DNA from: Clostridiales bacterium
GTDB taxonomy: Bacteria; Bacillota; Clostridia; Oscillospirales; CAG-272
Assembly (NCBI GenBank): GCA_012511425.1
Contig: JAAZGC010000111.1
Span: 1 to 9,324, forward strand
Direction of reading: 5' to 3'
DNA length: 9,324 bases
A model generated the notes under the pieces. That model ran no database searches and was not told the origin of the DNA. It saw only the letters and a program-made list of their open reading frames with translations. This document shows, piece by piece, positions 1 to 7,702 of the stretch. Each line of letters begins with the position of its first letter. Position 1 is the stretch's first letter. Both the position numbers and the translations under genes were made by a program.

Positions 1-1070
1 AGAGAAGCATGGGCTCGGTACCTTTTCTCTGCCGCTACAGACTTATCGATTTTGCACTTTCAAACATGGTAAATGCCGGTATTATAAATATCGGAGTTAT
101 GGCGCATTACAATTACTATTCGCTTATGGATCATATCGGCTCCGGTAAAAACTGGGATCTTGCCCGCCGAAGCGGCGGCATACAGATTCTCCCGCCGAAT
201 GTTTCCGCATATGCCGAGACACCTGCTACATATTACAACACAAGGCTCGAAGCATTGAAGTATAACATTTTCAATATCGAGCGTATTCAGGATGAGTATG
301 TTCTCATGTGCGAATGCGACTGTGTCTCAAACTTTGATTTTTCCAAGCTGATTTCCGAACATACAAAATCCGGTGCGGATATCACCATAATGACAAAGAA
401 AACTCAGCTGACACCAAAGGAAGCAAAGAATCATGTTATTTTCGATTCAAATTCCGAGGGAAAGATCACTGACTTGCATATCCGTCCGGCTGATATAACC
501 GGCTATAAGGACATCAGCCTGAACGTTATAGTTATATCCAAGAAACTCCTTGTCACAATGGTACACGATGCCATCGCCCATAATTACACCTCTTTCTACC
601 GGGATATCGTCGCCCGCAATCTTTCATCAAAAAACATCAGGCTTTTCCGCTGGGACGGTTATCATGCCGATATTCTTGACTTTGAAGATTATTTCCGGAC
701 AAGCATGGAACTGGTCTCCAATGAGAAGAACCGCAACGCTGTCTTCGGTATCCGCAGCCGTCCGGTTCTTACAAAGGTCAGGAATTCTCCGCCTACCGTT
801 TACGGTGAGAACTGCGAAGTTTCGAATTCCCTTATAGCCGACGGCTGTATAATCGAAGGAAAGGTTGAAAACTCGATACTTTTCCGCGGTGTAAAAATCG
901 GCAGAAACGCCTGTGTCAGAAATTCGATTTTGTTCCAGGGCGCACAGGTGGGAGAGCATGTCTCTCTTAATTGTGTGGTTTCAGATAAAAACACATCTGT
1001 TCGTGACAGAACCGTTTTAAGCGGAAGTGAGTCGCTGCCGTATTATATAGCCAAGGGCAGAATGATTTAA
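1..1070 (+). CDS. glgD: GlgD, glucose-1-phosphate adenylyltransferase regulatory subunit (5' partial)
   Basis: This is the GlgD-type partner of ADP-glucose pyrophosphorylase, which forms ADP-glucose for glycogen synthesis with the catalytic GlgC. The frame is open to the left edge: codons for Arg-Ser precede the Met at position 9, matching the family's internal R-(T/S)-M-G-S-V-P-F segment. That Met is therefore not the start, and roughly 25 N-terminal residues are missing. Counting from it, a nucleotidyltransferase domain (RLIDFALSNMVNAG; SLMDHIGSGKNWDL) fills about the first 240 residues, followed by a left-handed beta-helix region of hexapeptide-like repeats (NSLIADGCIIEG, NSILFRGVKIG, NSILFQGAQVG). 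The region expected to hold the GlgC catalytic Asp (GDHxYxMDY) reads CECDCVSNFDF (from residue 101), and I see no sugar-phosphate FxEKP motif, both expected of a non-catalytic GlgD. The usual GG in PFGGRYR is LC here. glgA follows after 48 nt; glgC is probably just upstream. Confidence 0.93.
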   Translation, partial: RSMGSVPFLCRYRLIDFALSNMVNAGIINIGVMAHYNYYSLMDHIGSGKNWDLARRSGGIQILPPNVSAYAETPATYYNTRLEALKYNIFNIERIQDEYVLMCECDCVSNFDFSKLISEHTKSGADITIMTKKTQLTPKEAKNHVIFDSNSEGKITDLHIRPADITGYKDISLNVIVISKKLLVTMVHDAIAHNYTSFYRDIVARNLSSKNIRLFRWDGYHADILDFEDYFRTSMELVSNEKNRNAVFGIRSRPVLTKVRNSPPTVYGENCEVSNSLIADGCIIEGKVENSILFRGVKIGRNACVRNSILFQGAQVGEHVSLNCVVSDKNTSVRDRTVLSGSESLPYYIAKGRMI

Positions 1071-1104
1071 TCCGATTCTTTTTAGCTTACAACCTTATCC
1101 TTAT

Positions 1105-1112
1105 AAAGAGGT
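1105..1112 (+). promoter_or_regulatory. Ribosome binding site of glgA
   Basis: AAAGAGGT lies here, with AGAGG ending 7 nt before the ATG at 1119. It is the clearest Shine-Dalgarno sequence in the operon and fixes the glgA start. The two downstream genes have much weaker sites. Confidence 0.75.
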
Positions 1113-1118
1113 AATCAA

Positions 1119-2549
1119 ATGAAAATATTATTTGCGGCTTCCGAAGCCCTGCCCTTTGTATCAACCGGCGGACTTGCCGATGTCATCGGTTCGCTTCCCG
1201 CCGCACTTGCAAGACAGGGGAATGATGTGAGAGTCGTTATCCCGCTGTACAGCGCCATTGATCAGAAATGGCGCGAAGAAATGAAGTTTATTTGCGCGGT
1301 AAGGATTAAGCTCTCCTGGAGAAATCAATACTGCGGAATATTCAGCTATGAATACAACGGAGTGACTTTCTATTTCCTCGACAACGAGTATTACTTCAAG
1401 CGTCTGTCGCTTTACGGCAATTATGATGACGGGGAACGCTTCGCTTTCTTCTCGAAAGCGATTCTTGACATTCTTCCTTATGTCGATTTTATTCCCGACA
1501 TAATCCACACTAACGACTGGCAGACATCGCTTGTTCCGATATATCTGAAGCAGTGCTACAGCCATGTCGCGAACTACCGCACGATTAAATCGATACATAC
1601 CATCCATAATATAGAATATCAGGGAATATACGATTTCAATGTTCTGGATGACGTTTTTTCACTCGCACCGAGCCAGGCTTCGATAGTCGAATACAAAGGC
1701 AGCGTTAACCTTACGAAAGGCGCGATAGTCTGCTGCGACCGGCTTACCACAGTTTCGCCGAATTACGCAAAGCAGATTCTGACCGAGGAATATTCAAGCG
1801 GGCTTAATTTCATACTGAATATGTATCGGGATAAACTAAGCGGCATCCTGAACGGCATCAATATCGATTATTACAACCCGGAATTTGACCCGTCAGTAAA
1901 GGCAAACTATACGGCCGCCGATATGTCAGGCAAATCCGAAAACAAGAAAGACCTTCAGCAGTCGCTTTCGCTTCCGATGCGTGATAACGTTCCGATGTTT
2001 TCCATGATCTCAAGGCTGGCTTCCCATAAGGGTTTCGACCTTGTTACGGCGGTTCTCGAAGGATTTCTCTCCGAAAACGATGTTCAGTTCGTCGTACTCG
2101 GAAGAGGCGAAATACAATACGAGCGTTTCTTCACAAGAATGTCCGAACTTTTCCCCACTAAGTGCCGCTGCATCATCGATTACAACAAAGAGCTTGCCAA
2201 TCGTATTTACGCCGCATCCGACCTTTTCCTCATGCCGTCCAAATCTGAACCCTGCGGTCTGTCGCAGATGCTTGCATCGAGATTCGGTACAATTCCGATC
2301 GTCCGTGAAACCGGCGGACTTTACGATTCGATAAAACCGTATATCAGCTCAACAAAAGAAGGCAACGGATTTACCTTCGCATCTTATAACGCATATGATA
2401 TGCTTTATGTGATGAAGCAGGCGCTCAGACTTTACTACGAAAACAAAGAGGATTTTACCGATCTTCAGAAAAAGGTGATGACCGTAGACTTCTCATGGAA
2501 CGCTTCTGCTCAGAAGTATATTAAACTGTACAAAGAAACTATCGGCTAA
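1119..2549 (+). CDS. glgA: Glycogen synthase (ADP-glucose type, GT5)
   Basis: The enzyme transfers glucose from ADP-glucose to the non-reducing end of alpha-1,4-glucan in the cytoplasm. The 476-residue product matches the usual length of bacterial GlgA (477 in E. coli) and has both GT-B lobes. The N-terminal lobe carries STGGLADV (15-22), HTNDWQTSLVP (130-140) and HTIHNIEYQG (160-169). The C-terminal lobe carries NGI (245-247), SRLASHKGFD (298-307), EPCGL (377-381) and RETGGL (396-401). Arg299, Lys304 and Glu377 correspond to E. coli catalytic or binding residues Arg300, Lys305 and Glu377. The first motif is unusual: the Lys of the classical KTGGL ADP-glucose-binding motif (Lys15 in E. coli) is Ser15 here. 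The start is the ATG 7 nt after AGAGG. The gene sits 48 nt after glgD and 35 nt before glgP, consistent with one transcript. Confidence 0.95.
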   Translation: MKILFAASEALPFVSTGGLADVIGSLPAALARQGNDVRVVIPLYSAIDQKWREEMKFICAVRIKLSWRNQYCGIFSYEYNGVTFYFLDNEYYFKRLSLYGNYDDGERFAFFSKAILDILPYVDFIPDIIHTNDWQTSLVPIYLKQCYSHVANYRTIKSIHTIHNIEYQGIYDFNVLDDVFSLAPSQASIVEYKGSVNLTKGAIVCCDRLTTVSPNYAKQILTEEYSSGLNFILNMYRDKLSGILNGINIDYYNPEFDPSVKANYTAADMSGKSENKKDLQQSLSLPMRDNVPMFSMISRLASHKGFDLVTAVLEGFLSENDVQFVVLGRGEIQYERFFTRMSELFPTKCRCIIDYNKELANRIYAASDLFLMPSKSEPCGLSQMLASRFGTIPIVRETGGLYDSIKPYISSTKEGNGFTFASYNAYDMLYVMKQALRLYYENKEDFTDLQKKVMTVDFSWNASAQKYIKLYKETIG

Positions 2550-2584
2550 ACACAAAATACACAAGAAAGATAAACAACTTAACA

Positions 2585-5032
2585 ATGGAAACTTATACCT
2601 TGCCGGAAATTTTAAACGTCGATTCGGTTAAAGAATCAATAACCGTCAAGCTTAACAGATACTTCGGAGTCACTCCTCAGGAAGCTTCGAAAAGCAAGTT
2701 TTACAAAGCTCTCTGCTTAACGTTAAAAGATCTCCTGACCGCAAAAAGAGGAGCATTTCATACCCAGATGAAGAAGCAGAGCCCCAAGCGCGTATATTAT
2801 ATGTGCATGGAATTTCTGCTCGGACGCCAGCTCCGCAATAATCTCATGAATTTGGGAATAGAGCCTCTCTATCGTGCCGCCGTCAAGCAGCTCGGAATGA
2901 ATCTTGACGATTTATACGAAGCGGAACCTGACCCCGGACTCGGAAACGGCGGTCTCGGCCGTCTTGCCGCATGTTATATGGACTCTCTGACGACGCTCAA
3001 CTATCCGGCATACGGGTATTGCCTGTTATACGAATACGGACTCTTCAAACAGAGAATCGTCGACGGAGTTCAGGTTGAGCTTCCGGATATCTGGATGCCT
3101 GAAGGAGATGTCTGGCTGGTTCCGAGGTCTGACAAAGCCTGTACCGTAAAATTCGGAGGCAATCTCAAACAGACCTGGATCGACGGAAAACTCGACGTAA
3201 CACTTGACGATTATGAAGAAGTCCTCGCCGTTCCTTATGATATGATGATTTCCGGAGACGGCAGTGACGCCGTGAACATTTTGCGTCTCTGGAAGGCTCA
3301 GAACCCTCCGAATTTCAATATGAAGCTCTTCTCGCAGGGACAGTATGTTCAGGCGATGCAGAATTCCACCAATGCCGAGATAATCTCGAAGGTGCTTTAT
3401 CCCTCCGACAACCACACCGAAGGCAAACTCCTCCGACTGACTCAGCAGTATTTCCTCGTATCGGCGTCGCTGCAGTGCATCATAAGCGACCATATGGCGA
3501 GATACGGTTCTCTTACCAACTTCACCGATAAAGTCGCAATCCACCTTAACGACACTCATCCCGCGCTCTGCATTCCCGAGCTTATGCGGCTGCTCATGGA
3601 TCAATATTCCTATTCATGGGAAAATGCCTGGGATGTCTGCGTTAACACCTTCTCATATACCAACCACACCGTAATGCCGGAAGCTCTCGAACAGTGGAAC
3701 GAAGCGCTATTTCGACTTAAGCTTCCGAGAATTTATGATATCATCTGCGAGATTAACCGCAGATACTGCGCCGACCTCTGGACCCTATATCCCGGTGACT
3801 GGGACAGGATCTCAAGAATGGCGGTAATAGCAAATAACAATATCCGCATGGCAAATCTGTCGGTTATCGGCGCTTCCCGCGTCAACGGTGTTTCCGAACT
3901 CCATTCGGATATCCTGAAGAAAACGATATTCCGTGACTATTATAAAAAATCACCGAATAAATTCATCAATGTAACAAACGGTGTAACTCACAGGCGCTGG
4001 CTGCTCTATTCAAACCCGCGGCTTTCAAAGTTCCTTGACGATACCATAGGATTTGAATACAGAAAAGAACCGGAGCGGCTGATCGACCTTGCAAAATACA
4101 GGGATAATGCAAGGGTACTTTCGGCAATCGGTGAGATAAAGGCTTACAACAAAAAGCAATTCGCTGAATATATAAAGAATAAATGGGATATTATAATCGA
4201 TCCCGATTCGATCTTTAATGTTCAGGTCAAGCGGATGCACGAGTATAAGCGCCAACTGTTGAATGCGCTGAGGATCATATCCATTTATGATTCACTCAAA
4301 GCAAATCCCAACCTTGACTTTCATCCCACAACCTTCATATTCGGCGCTAAAGCAGCGCCGGGATATGATATGGCAAAAGAGATAATCCGTCTTATCTGGA
4401 ATCTGAAAGCTGAGATCGATTCCGATCCCGTTATCAGAAAGAAGCTGAGAGTAGTCTATCTGGAAGACTATAACGTCACACTTGCCGAAGCGCTTATCCC
4501 CGCAACCGATATAGATGAGCAGATCTCGCTTGCAGGAAAAGAAGCCAGCGGCACCGGCAACATGAAATTTATGTTCAACGGAGCTGTCACGATAGGAACT
4601 CTTGACGGTGCTAACGTTGAAATGCATGAGCTCCTCGGCGATGAAAACATAAAAATTTTCGGTCTGAACACAAACGAGGTTGAGGATCTCTGGAAGCGAG
4701 GATACCGTGCCGCCGGTTACTATCAGCAGATTCCGATGCTGAAAGCTGCGATTGACAGGCTGAGTGACGGCTTTAACGGCGTAAGGTTCGAGAATATAAC
4801 CCAATATCTCATCTCCGGCAACGGAGGCGTCGCCGACCCGTTCATGTGTCTTGCCGATTTTGAGTCGTATATGGCGGCTCACAGAGAACTTGACGCAGAT
4901 TATCACAATCGCGAAAAGTGGAATCGTATGTCTCTCATGAATACAGCCAACGCCGGATTCTTCAGCTCAGACCGGAGCATAACCGAATATGCCGAGAAGA
5001 TTTGGCATATAAAACCGGTAAGGGCTGATTGA
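2585..5032 (+). CDS. glgP: Glycogen/maltodextrin phosphorylase (GT35)
   Basis: This PLP-dependent enzyme releases glucose-1-phosphate from non-reducing ends of glycogen or maltodextrin, so it opposes GlgA. The 815-residue length is that of typical bacterial GlgP. Visible family motifs in order are the glycine-rich loop GNGGLGRLAACYMDSL (from residue 120), HLNDTHPALCIPELMRLL (from 320), TNHTVMPEALEQW, VQVKRMHEYKRQLLN, LAEALIPATDIDEQISLAG and the PLP signature EASGTGNMKFMFNGA, in which Lys661 should form the Schiff base with PLP. All look intact, so activity is likely. Whether glycogen or short maltodextrin is preferred cannot be told by eye. The start is the ATG at 2585; only an A-rich AAGAAAGA about 15 nt upstream resembles a ribosome site, so initiation may be weak or coupled to glgA. 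It is followed by the GH13 gene after 11 nt. Confidence 0.96.
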   Translation: METYTLPEILNVDSVKESITVKLNRYFGVTPQEASKSKFYKALCLTLKDLLTAKRGAFHTQMKKQSPKRVYYMCMEFLLGRQLRNNLMNLGIEPLYRAAVKQLGMNLDDLYEAEPDPGLGNGGLGRLAACYMDSLTTLNYPAYGYCLLYEYGLFKQRIVDGVQVELPDIWMPEGDVWLVPRSDKACTVKFGGNLKQTWIDGKLDVTLDDYEEVLAVPYDMMISGDGSDAVNILRLWKAQNPPNFNMKLFSQGQYVQAMQNSTNAEIISKVLYPSDNHTEGKLLRLTQQYFLVSASLQCIISDHMARYGSLTNFTDKVAIHLNDTHPALCIPELMRLLMDQYSYSWENAWDVCVNTFSYTNHTVMPEALEQWNEALFRLKLPRIYDIICEINRRYCADLWTLYPGDWDRISRMAVIANNNIRMANLSVIGASRVNGVSELHSDILKKTIFRDYYKKSPNKFINVTNGVTHRRWLLYSNPRLSKFLDDTIGFEYRKEPERLIDLAKYRDNARVLSAIGEIKAYNKKQFAEYIKNKWDIIIDPDSIFNVQVKRMHEYKRQLLNALRIISIYDSLKANPNLDFHPTTFIFGAKAAPGYDMAKEIIRLIWNLKAEIDSDPVIRKKLRVVYLEDYNVTLAEALIPATDIDEQISLAGKEASGTGNMKFMFNGAVTIGTLDGANVEMHELLGDENIKIFGLNTNEVEDLWKRGYRAAGYYQQIPMLKAAIDRLSDGFNGVRFENITQYLISGNGGVADPFMCLADFESYMAAHRELDADYHNREKWNRMSLMNTANAGFFSSDRSITEYAEKIWHIKPVRAD

Positions 5033-5043
5033 CTTACTGATTA

Positions 5044-6918
5044 ATGAACAATAACATAAACAGCCGCCCTCCGTATTTTAAATCATCCGAAAAGAAACCG
5101 GTTTGCAGGATTTTGTTCGAGCCGATCGATATTAACCGCCCGGCCGAAACGAAAACGGTTCAATACAGCCATGCGATTCCGAAAGGCATCATTCTTCGTA
5201 TGCTTATTAGGATTGACCGGTCATATGCCGTGCCTGTAAGCCCGGAAGTCAAACTATATTTTGAAGAATCGGGAATTAACCGTGTAATCAAAACGGAATT
5301 TTCCGGCATCTTCGGGAAAGACGAAATATACAAAGCAGAGCTCAGCGCAGCTGAGCCTGCTTTCTGTCGGATGGAAATAACGGCAGGCGGAATCAGGCTT
5401 CCCGATTCACCGGAGCAGCTTCTTATCTATGATCCAGAGAAAATGCCGACATCTCCCACCGGCGGTGTGATGTATCAGATTTTTCCCGACCGTTTCTCAA
5501 AAACAAAAAACCATCCCGTAAAAAAGAAGAAATACACCGTAATTAACAAAGACTGGGATAACGGGATACCGAAATATCCGGACAAACCCGGCGACCCGGT
5601 CGACAATAACGACTTTTTCGGCGGAACATTGTGGGGGATAATCGAAAAACTCGATTATATTAAATCACTCGGGATAACAACCATATATCTCAATCCGATA
5701 TTCGACGCGCATACGAATCATAAATACGATACCGGCGACTACGAGCAAGTCGACTCGATGTTCGGAGGAACCGAAGCACTCAAAGAGCTTATCGAAAAAG
5801 CCGGAAAGCTTGGGATAGGTATAATACTTGACGGCGTGTTCAATCATACCGGTCAATACAGCAGGTATTTCAACGCCAAAAAGCACTATAACTCTATCGG
5901 TGCATATAACTCCAAGGATTCACCGTATTACGGATGGTATAATTTCAAAAAATGGCCGGATGAATACGTATGCTGGTGGGGAGTCAAACTACTCCCGTCA
6001 ATAAACGAAAACTCCGGATATTTTGATTATATCGCCGGGAAAAACGGCATAATAGAAAAATACACATCGATGGGAATCGCCGGCTGGCGTCTCGATGTCG
6101 CGGATGAACTGACCGATAAGTTTATTAAATCAATCCATTCGGCGGCTAAAACAAAAAATCCCGACTGCATTATACTGGGCGAAGTCTGGGAAGACGCATC
6201 TAATAAAATTGCGTACGATGTCAGGAAAAAATACCTTCAGGGCGGGGAACTCGATTCGGTAATGAATTATCCGCTGAGGACCGCTATTATCGAACTGCTG
6301 ATGCATCGCAATATTCTGGGATTTGTCAGAACAACCCTCTCGATTTATAAAAATTATCCCAAAGAGATTTCCGACAGGCTGATGAATCTGCTCGGCACGC
6401 ACGATACCGTGCGTATCCTTAATGTCTTGAGCGGCACAAAATATACTAAAGGTTCCCTCCCTATGAAGGAACTTGCAGTAACAACACTGACCAAACAAGA
6501 GCGTGAATCAGCCCGTGACCGTCTGAAACTTGCATGGCTTATCTGCGCAACCATGTATGGTGTCCCATGTATATATTACGGTGACGAGATCGGTATGGAG
6601 GGATGGAGAGATCCGTTCTGCCGGCTTCCGATGAAATGGTCGAATATCGATAACGACCTGCTGATTTTCTTCCGCAAAATAAATGCGGCAAGGGAAAGCA
6701 TTAAAGACTTCAAAGACGGAGATTTTGATATTCTTTATTATGATTCTGAGGTGCTTGTTTATTCGAGAAACAATACCGCTGTTGCGGTAAATGTCGGCTC
6801 ACATAAACGATTATTAGTGTTCGGGAAGCCTAAGATCAATGCACTTTCCGAATCGCTTGAAACAAAAAGCAGGCGCTTTGTTCTCCGGCCGATGACCGGC
6901 ATGATATTAACCGAATAA
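5044..6918 (+). CDS. Cytoplasmic GH13 alpha-glucan hydrolase (neopullulanase/cyclomaltodextrinase-like)
   Basis: This 624-residue glycoside hydrolase family 13 protein probably hydrolyses alpha-1,4 and perhaps alpha-1,6 bonds in maltodextrins or phosphorylase limit dextrin. About 135 N-terminal residues without recognisable motifs (perhaps a beta-sandwich, CBM34-like) precede the TIM barrel, which opens with MYQIFPDRF (143-151). Conserved region I is DGVFNH (263-268). Region II is GWRLDVAD with nucleophile Asp351, region III is GEVWED with acid/base Glu380, and region IV is GTHDT with His453 and Asp454. IYYGDEIGMEGWRDPF (from 510) precedes a short C-terminal beta domain. There is no signal peptide or membrane segment, so it should be cytoplasmic. 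Position as last gene of the glg operon suggests it supplies the debranching or oligosaccharide-trimming step. The start follows the glgP stop by 11 nt with no clear Shine-Dalgarno, which suggests translational coupling. The exact specificity is unknown; family assignment is secure. Confidence 0.9.
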   Translation: MNNNINSRPPYFKSSEKKPVCRILFEPIDINRPAETKTVQYSHAIPKGIILRMLIRIDRSYAVPVSPEVKLYFEESGINRVIKTEFSGIFGKDEIYKAELSAAEPAFCRMEITAGGIRLPDSPEQLLIYDPEKMPTSPTGGVMYQIFPDRFSKTKNHPVKKKKYTVINKDWDNGIPKYPDKPGDPVDNNDFFGGTLWGIIEKLDYIKSLGITTIYLNPIFDAHTNHKYDTGDYEQVDSMFGGTEALKELIEKAGKLGIGIILDGVFNHTGQYSRYFNAKKHYNSIGAYNSKDSPYYGWYNFKKWPDEYVCWWGVKLLPSINENSGYFDYIAGKNGIIEKYTSMGIAGWRLDVADELTDKFIKSIHSAAKTKNPDCIILGEVWEDASNKIAYDVRKKYLQGGELDSVMNYPLRTAIIELLMHRNILGFVRTTLSIYKNYPKEISDRLMNLLGTHDTVRILNVLSGTKYTKGSLPMKELAVTTLTKQERESARDRLKLAWLICATMYGVPCIYYGDEIGMEGWRDPFCRLPMKWSNIDNDLLIFFRKINAARESIKDFKDGDFDILYYDSEVLVYSRNNTAVAVNVGSHKRLLVFGKPKINALSESLETKSRRFVLRPMTGMILTE

Positions 6919-6946
6919 CAAAACGCCGCTTTAATGCGGCGTTTTG
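6919..6946. terminator. Bidirectional rho-independent terminator between glg operon and GNAT gene
   Basis: A perfect 11-bp inverted repeat (6919-6929 with 6936-6946) has the core ACGCCGC/GCGGCGT around a 6-nt loop TTTAAT. TTTT at 6942-6945 serves the + strand and the AAAA at 6920-6923 gives TTTT on the - strand. The hairpin begins one base after the GH13 stop codon and lies 23 nt past the stop of the convergent acetyltransferase gene, so it can end both transcripts. The T-tracts are part of the stem and only four long. Confidence 0.85.
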
Positions 6947-6968
6947 CAAATAAACGGCTATAATTTAA

Positions 6969-7493
6969 TCATCTCAGCTTTTTAGAAAGATATAAGGCAA
7001 GCTCGTCGTCATTGCAGCAGTCGGCATACTGCGGGCAGACATATTCGCCGTACCAAACCCCGGTTCCGTCGGGAATATATCCGCGTTTAATGTACATTCG
7101 CTGTGCGCTGCCGTATCCGCTGTGCAAACCGACTCCGAGGTAAACCATGTCGGCATACCCGGAAGCGATTTCTTCCGCAACATCCATCAGTTTGCTTCCG
7201 ATTCCGTTATTTCGGTATTTTACAAGCACACCGAAATCAACGATTTCCGGAAAACCCTGATTTGCGAAGGCGCCCCATTTCGAATCGGGATAAACATTGA
7301 TATAACCCGCAACATTTCCTTTGTATTCAGCGACAAGAGCGATAGCTCTGCCTTCATCCTGATCCTGAAGTCTAAGCATATATTTTTCGATTGTCTGATG
7401 CCATCCCTGAGCTATTTCCTCATCGGTAATAATTCGGGCATCGCTTTTAATCATATCTCGGATCAGGATGTAATTGTCTCTGTAATAAACCAT
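6969..7493 (-). CDS. GNAT-family N-acetyltransferase
   Basis: This is a GCN5-related N-acetyltransferase that would transfer acetyl from acetyl-CoA to an amine of unknown identity. From the ATG at 7493-7491 it has 174 residues, a normal single-domain size. The acetyl-CoA pyrophosphate-binding loop is R-N-N-G-I-G (94-99), preceded by the strand EIVDFGVLVKY and followed by the helix SKLMDVAEEIA. The C-terminal half contains YGSAQRMYIKRGYIPDG, a common GNAT ending in which the Tyr near the RMY segment is often the general acid. The frame stays open upstream to 7628, but that stretch runs into the tRNA gene and is not credible coding sequence. The start is uncertain: ATG at 7493 keeps the first beta strand (YILIRDM), while ATG at 7454 (161 residues) fits the promoter seen at 7495-7522 better. 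Neither has a good ribosome site. The gene converges on the glg operon and appears functionally unrelated to it. Confidence 0.85.
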   Translation of the reverse strand: MVYYRDNYILIRDMIKSDARIITDEEIAQGWHQTIEKYMLRLQDQDEGRAIALVAEYKGNVAGYINVYPDSKWGAFANQGFPEIVDFGVLVKYRNNGIGSKLMDVAEEIASGYADMVYLGVGLHSGYGSAQRMYIKRGYIPDGTGVWYGEYVCPQYADCCNDDELALYLSKKLR

Positions 7494-7494
7494 A

Positions 7495-7522
7495 ATTATA
7501 CCGAACAAAAATAAATTATCAA
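7495..7522 (-). promoter_or_regulatory. Candidate sigma-70-type promoter for the GNAT gene
   Basis: On the - strand TTGATA (7522-7517) and TATAAT (7500-7495) are separated by 16 nt. They follow directly after the tRNA terminator, where the acetyltransferase needs its own promoter. The -10 box ends one base before the ATG at 7493, so the predicted transcription start (about 7488) lies inside the reading frame. Either the true start codon is downstream (ATG at 7454) or this match is fortuitous in AT-rich DNA. Confidence 0.45.
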
Positions 7523-7547
7523 AAGCAGGAATAGTGTTTAGTATATC

Positions 7548-7594
7548 AAAAAAGAACCAAAGTCCGAATACATGATGTATTATTACTTTGGTCC
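7548..7594 (-). terminator. Rho-independent terminator of tRNA-Arg
   Basis: On the - strand, starting 6 nt after the tRNA CCA end, GGACCAAAGT (7594-7585) pairs with ACTTTGGTTC (7563-7554) through 10 bp with one G-U. Inside, AATACAT and ATGTATT extend the helix after a 3x3 internal loop. TTTTTT (7553-7548) follows at once. This is a textbook intrinsic terminator and separates the tRNA transcript from the acetyltransferase gene. Confidence 0.88.
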
Positions 7595-7600
7595 ATTGTC

Positions 7601-7677
7601 TGGTCCGTCCTGCGGGACTTGAACCCACGGCCTTCAGATTCGGAATCTGACACTCTATCCAACTGAGCTAAGAACGG
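7601..7677 (-). tRNA. tRNA-Arg (anticodon CCG)
   Basis: The 77-nt gene includes an encoded CCA (7603-7601) and folds into a full cloverleaf on the - strand. The acceptor stem is CCGTTCT/AGGACGG with one T-G wobble. The D arm is GCTC/GAGT with loop AGTTGGATA. The anticodon arm is TCAGA-TTCCGAA-TCTGA, and the variable loop is AGGCC. The T arm is GTGGG-TTCAAGT-CCCGC, and the discriminator base is A. The loop places CCG at 34-36, reading the Arg codon CGG. C35, G36 and A20 in the D loop agree with known arginine identity elements. The C1-G72 first pair is less common than G1-C72. It has its own promoter and terminator, so it is a monocistronic tRNA unit. Confidence 0.97.
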
Positions 7678-7702
7678 GAAGCCGATTCTGTGAACGTTTA
7701 AT

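Noticed and set aside
9..11. ATG at 9 as the start of glgD
   Set aside because: The frame continues to the left edge and the residues MGSVPF are internal in the GlgD family, so this is a truncated gene, not a true start.
4292..4906. 204-codon open frame on the - strand inside glgP (and the 192-codon one at 3026-3604)
   Set aside because: Both are antisense to strongly conserved phosphorylase sequence including the PLP signature, and their translations resemble no protein family.
7122..7514. 130-codon open frame on the + strand opposite the acetyltransferase
   Set aside because: It lies antisense to a clear GNAT domain, shows no recognisable motif and has no ribosome site that I could see.
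7494..7628. N-terminal extension of the acetyltransferase frame up to 7628
   Set aside because: It would run through the tRNA-Arg terminator and into the tRNA 3' half, and its translation is hydrophobic and unlike a GNAT domain.
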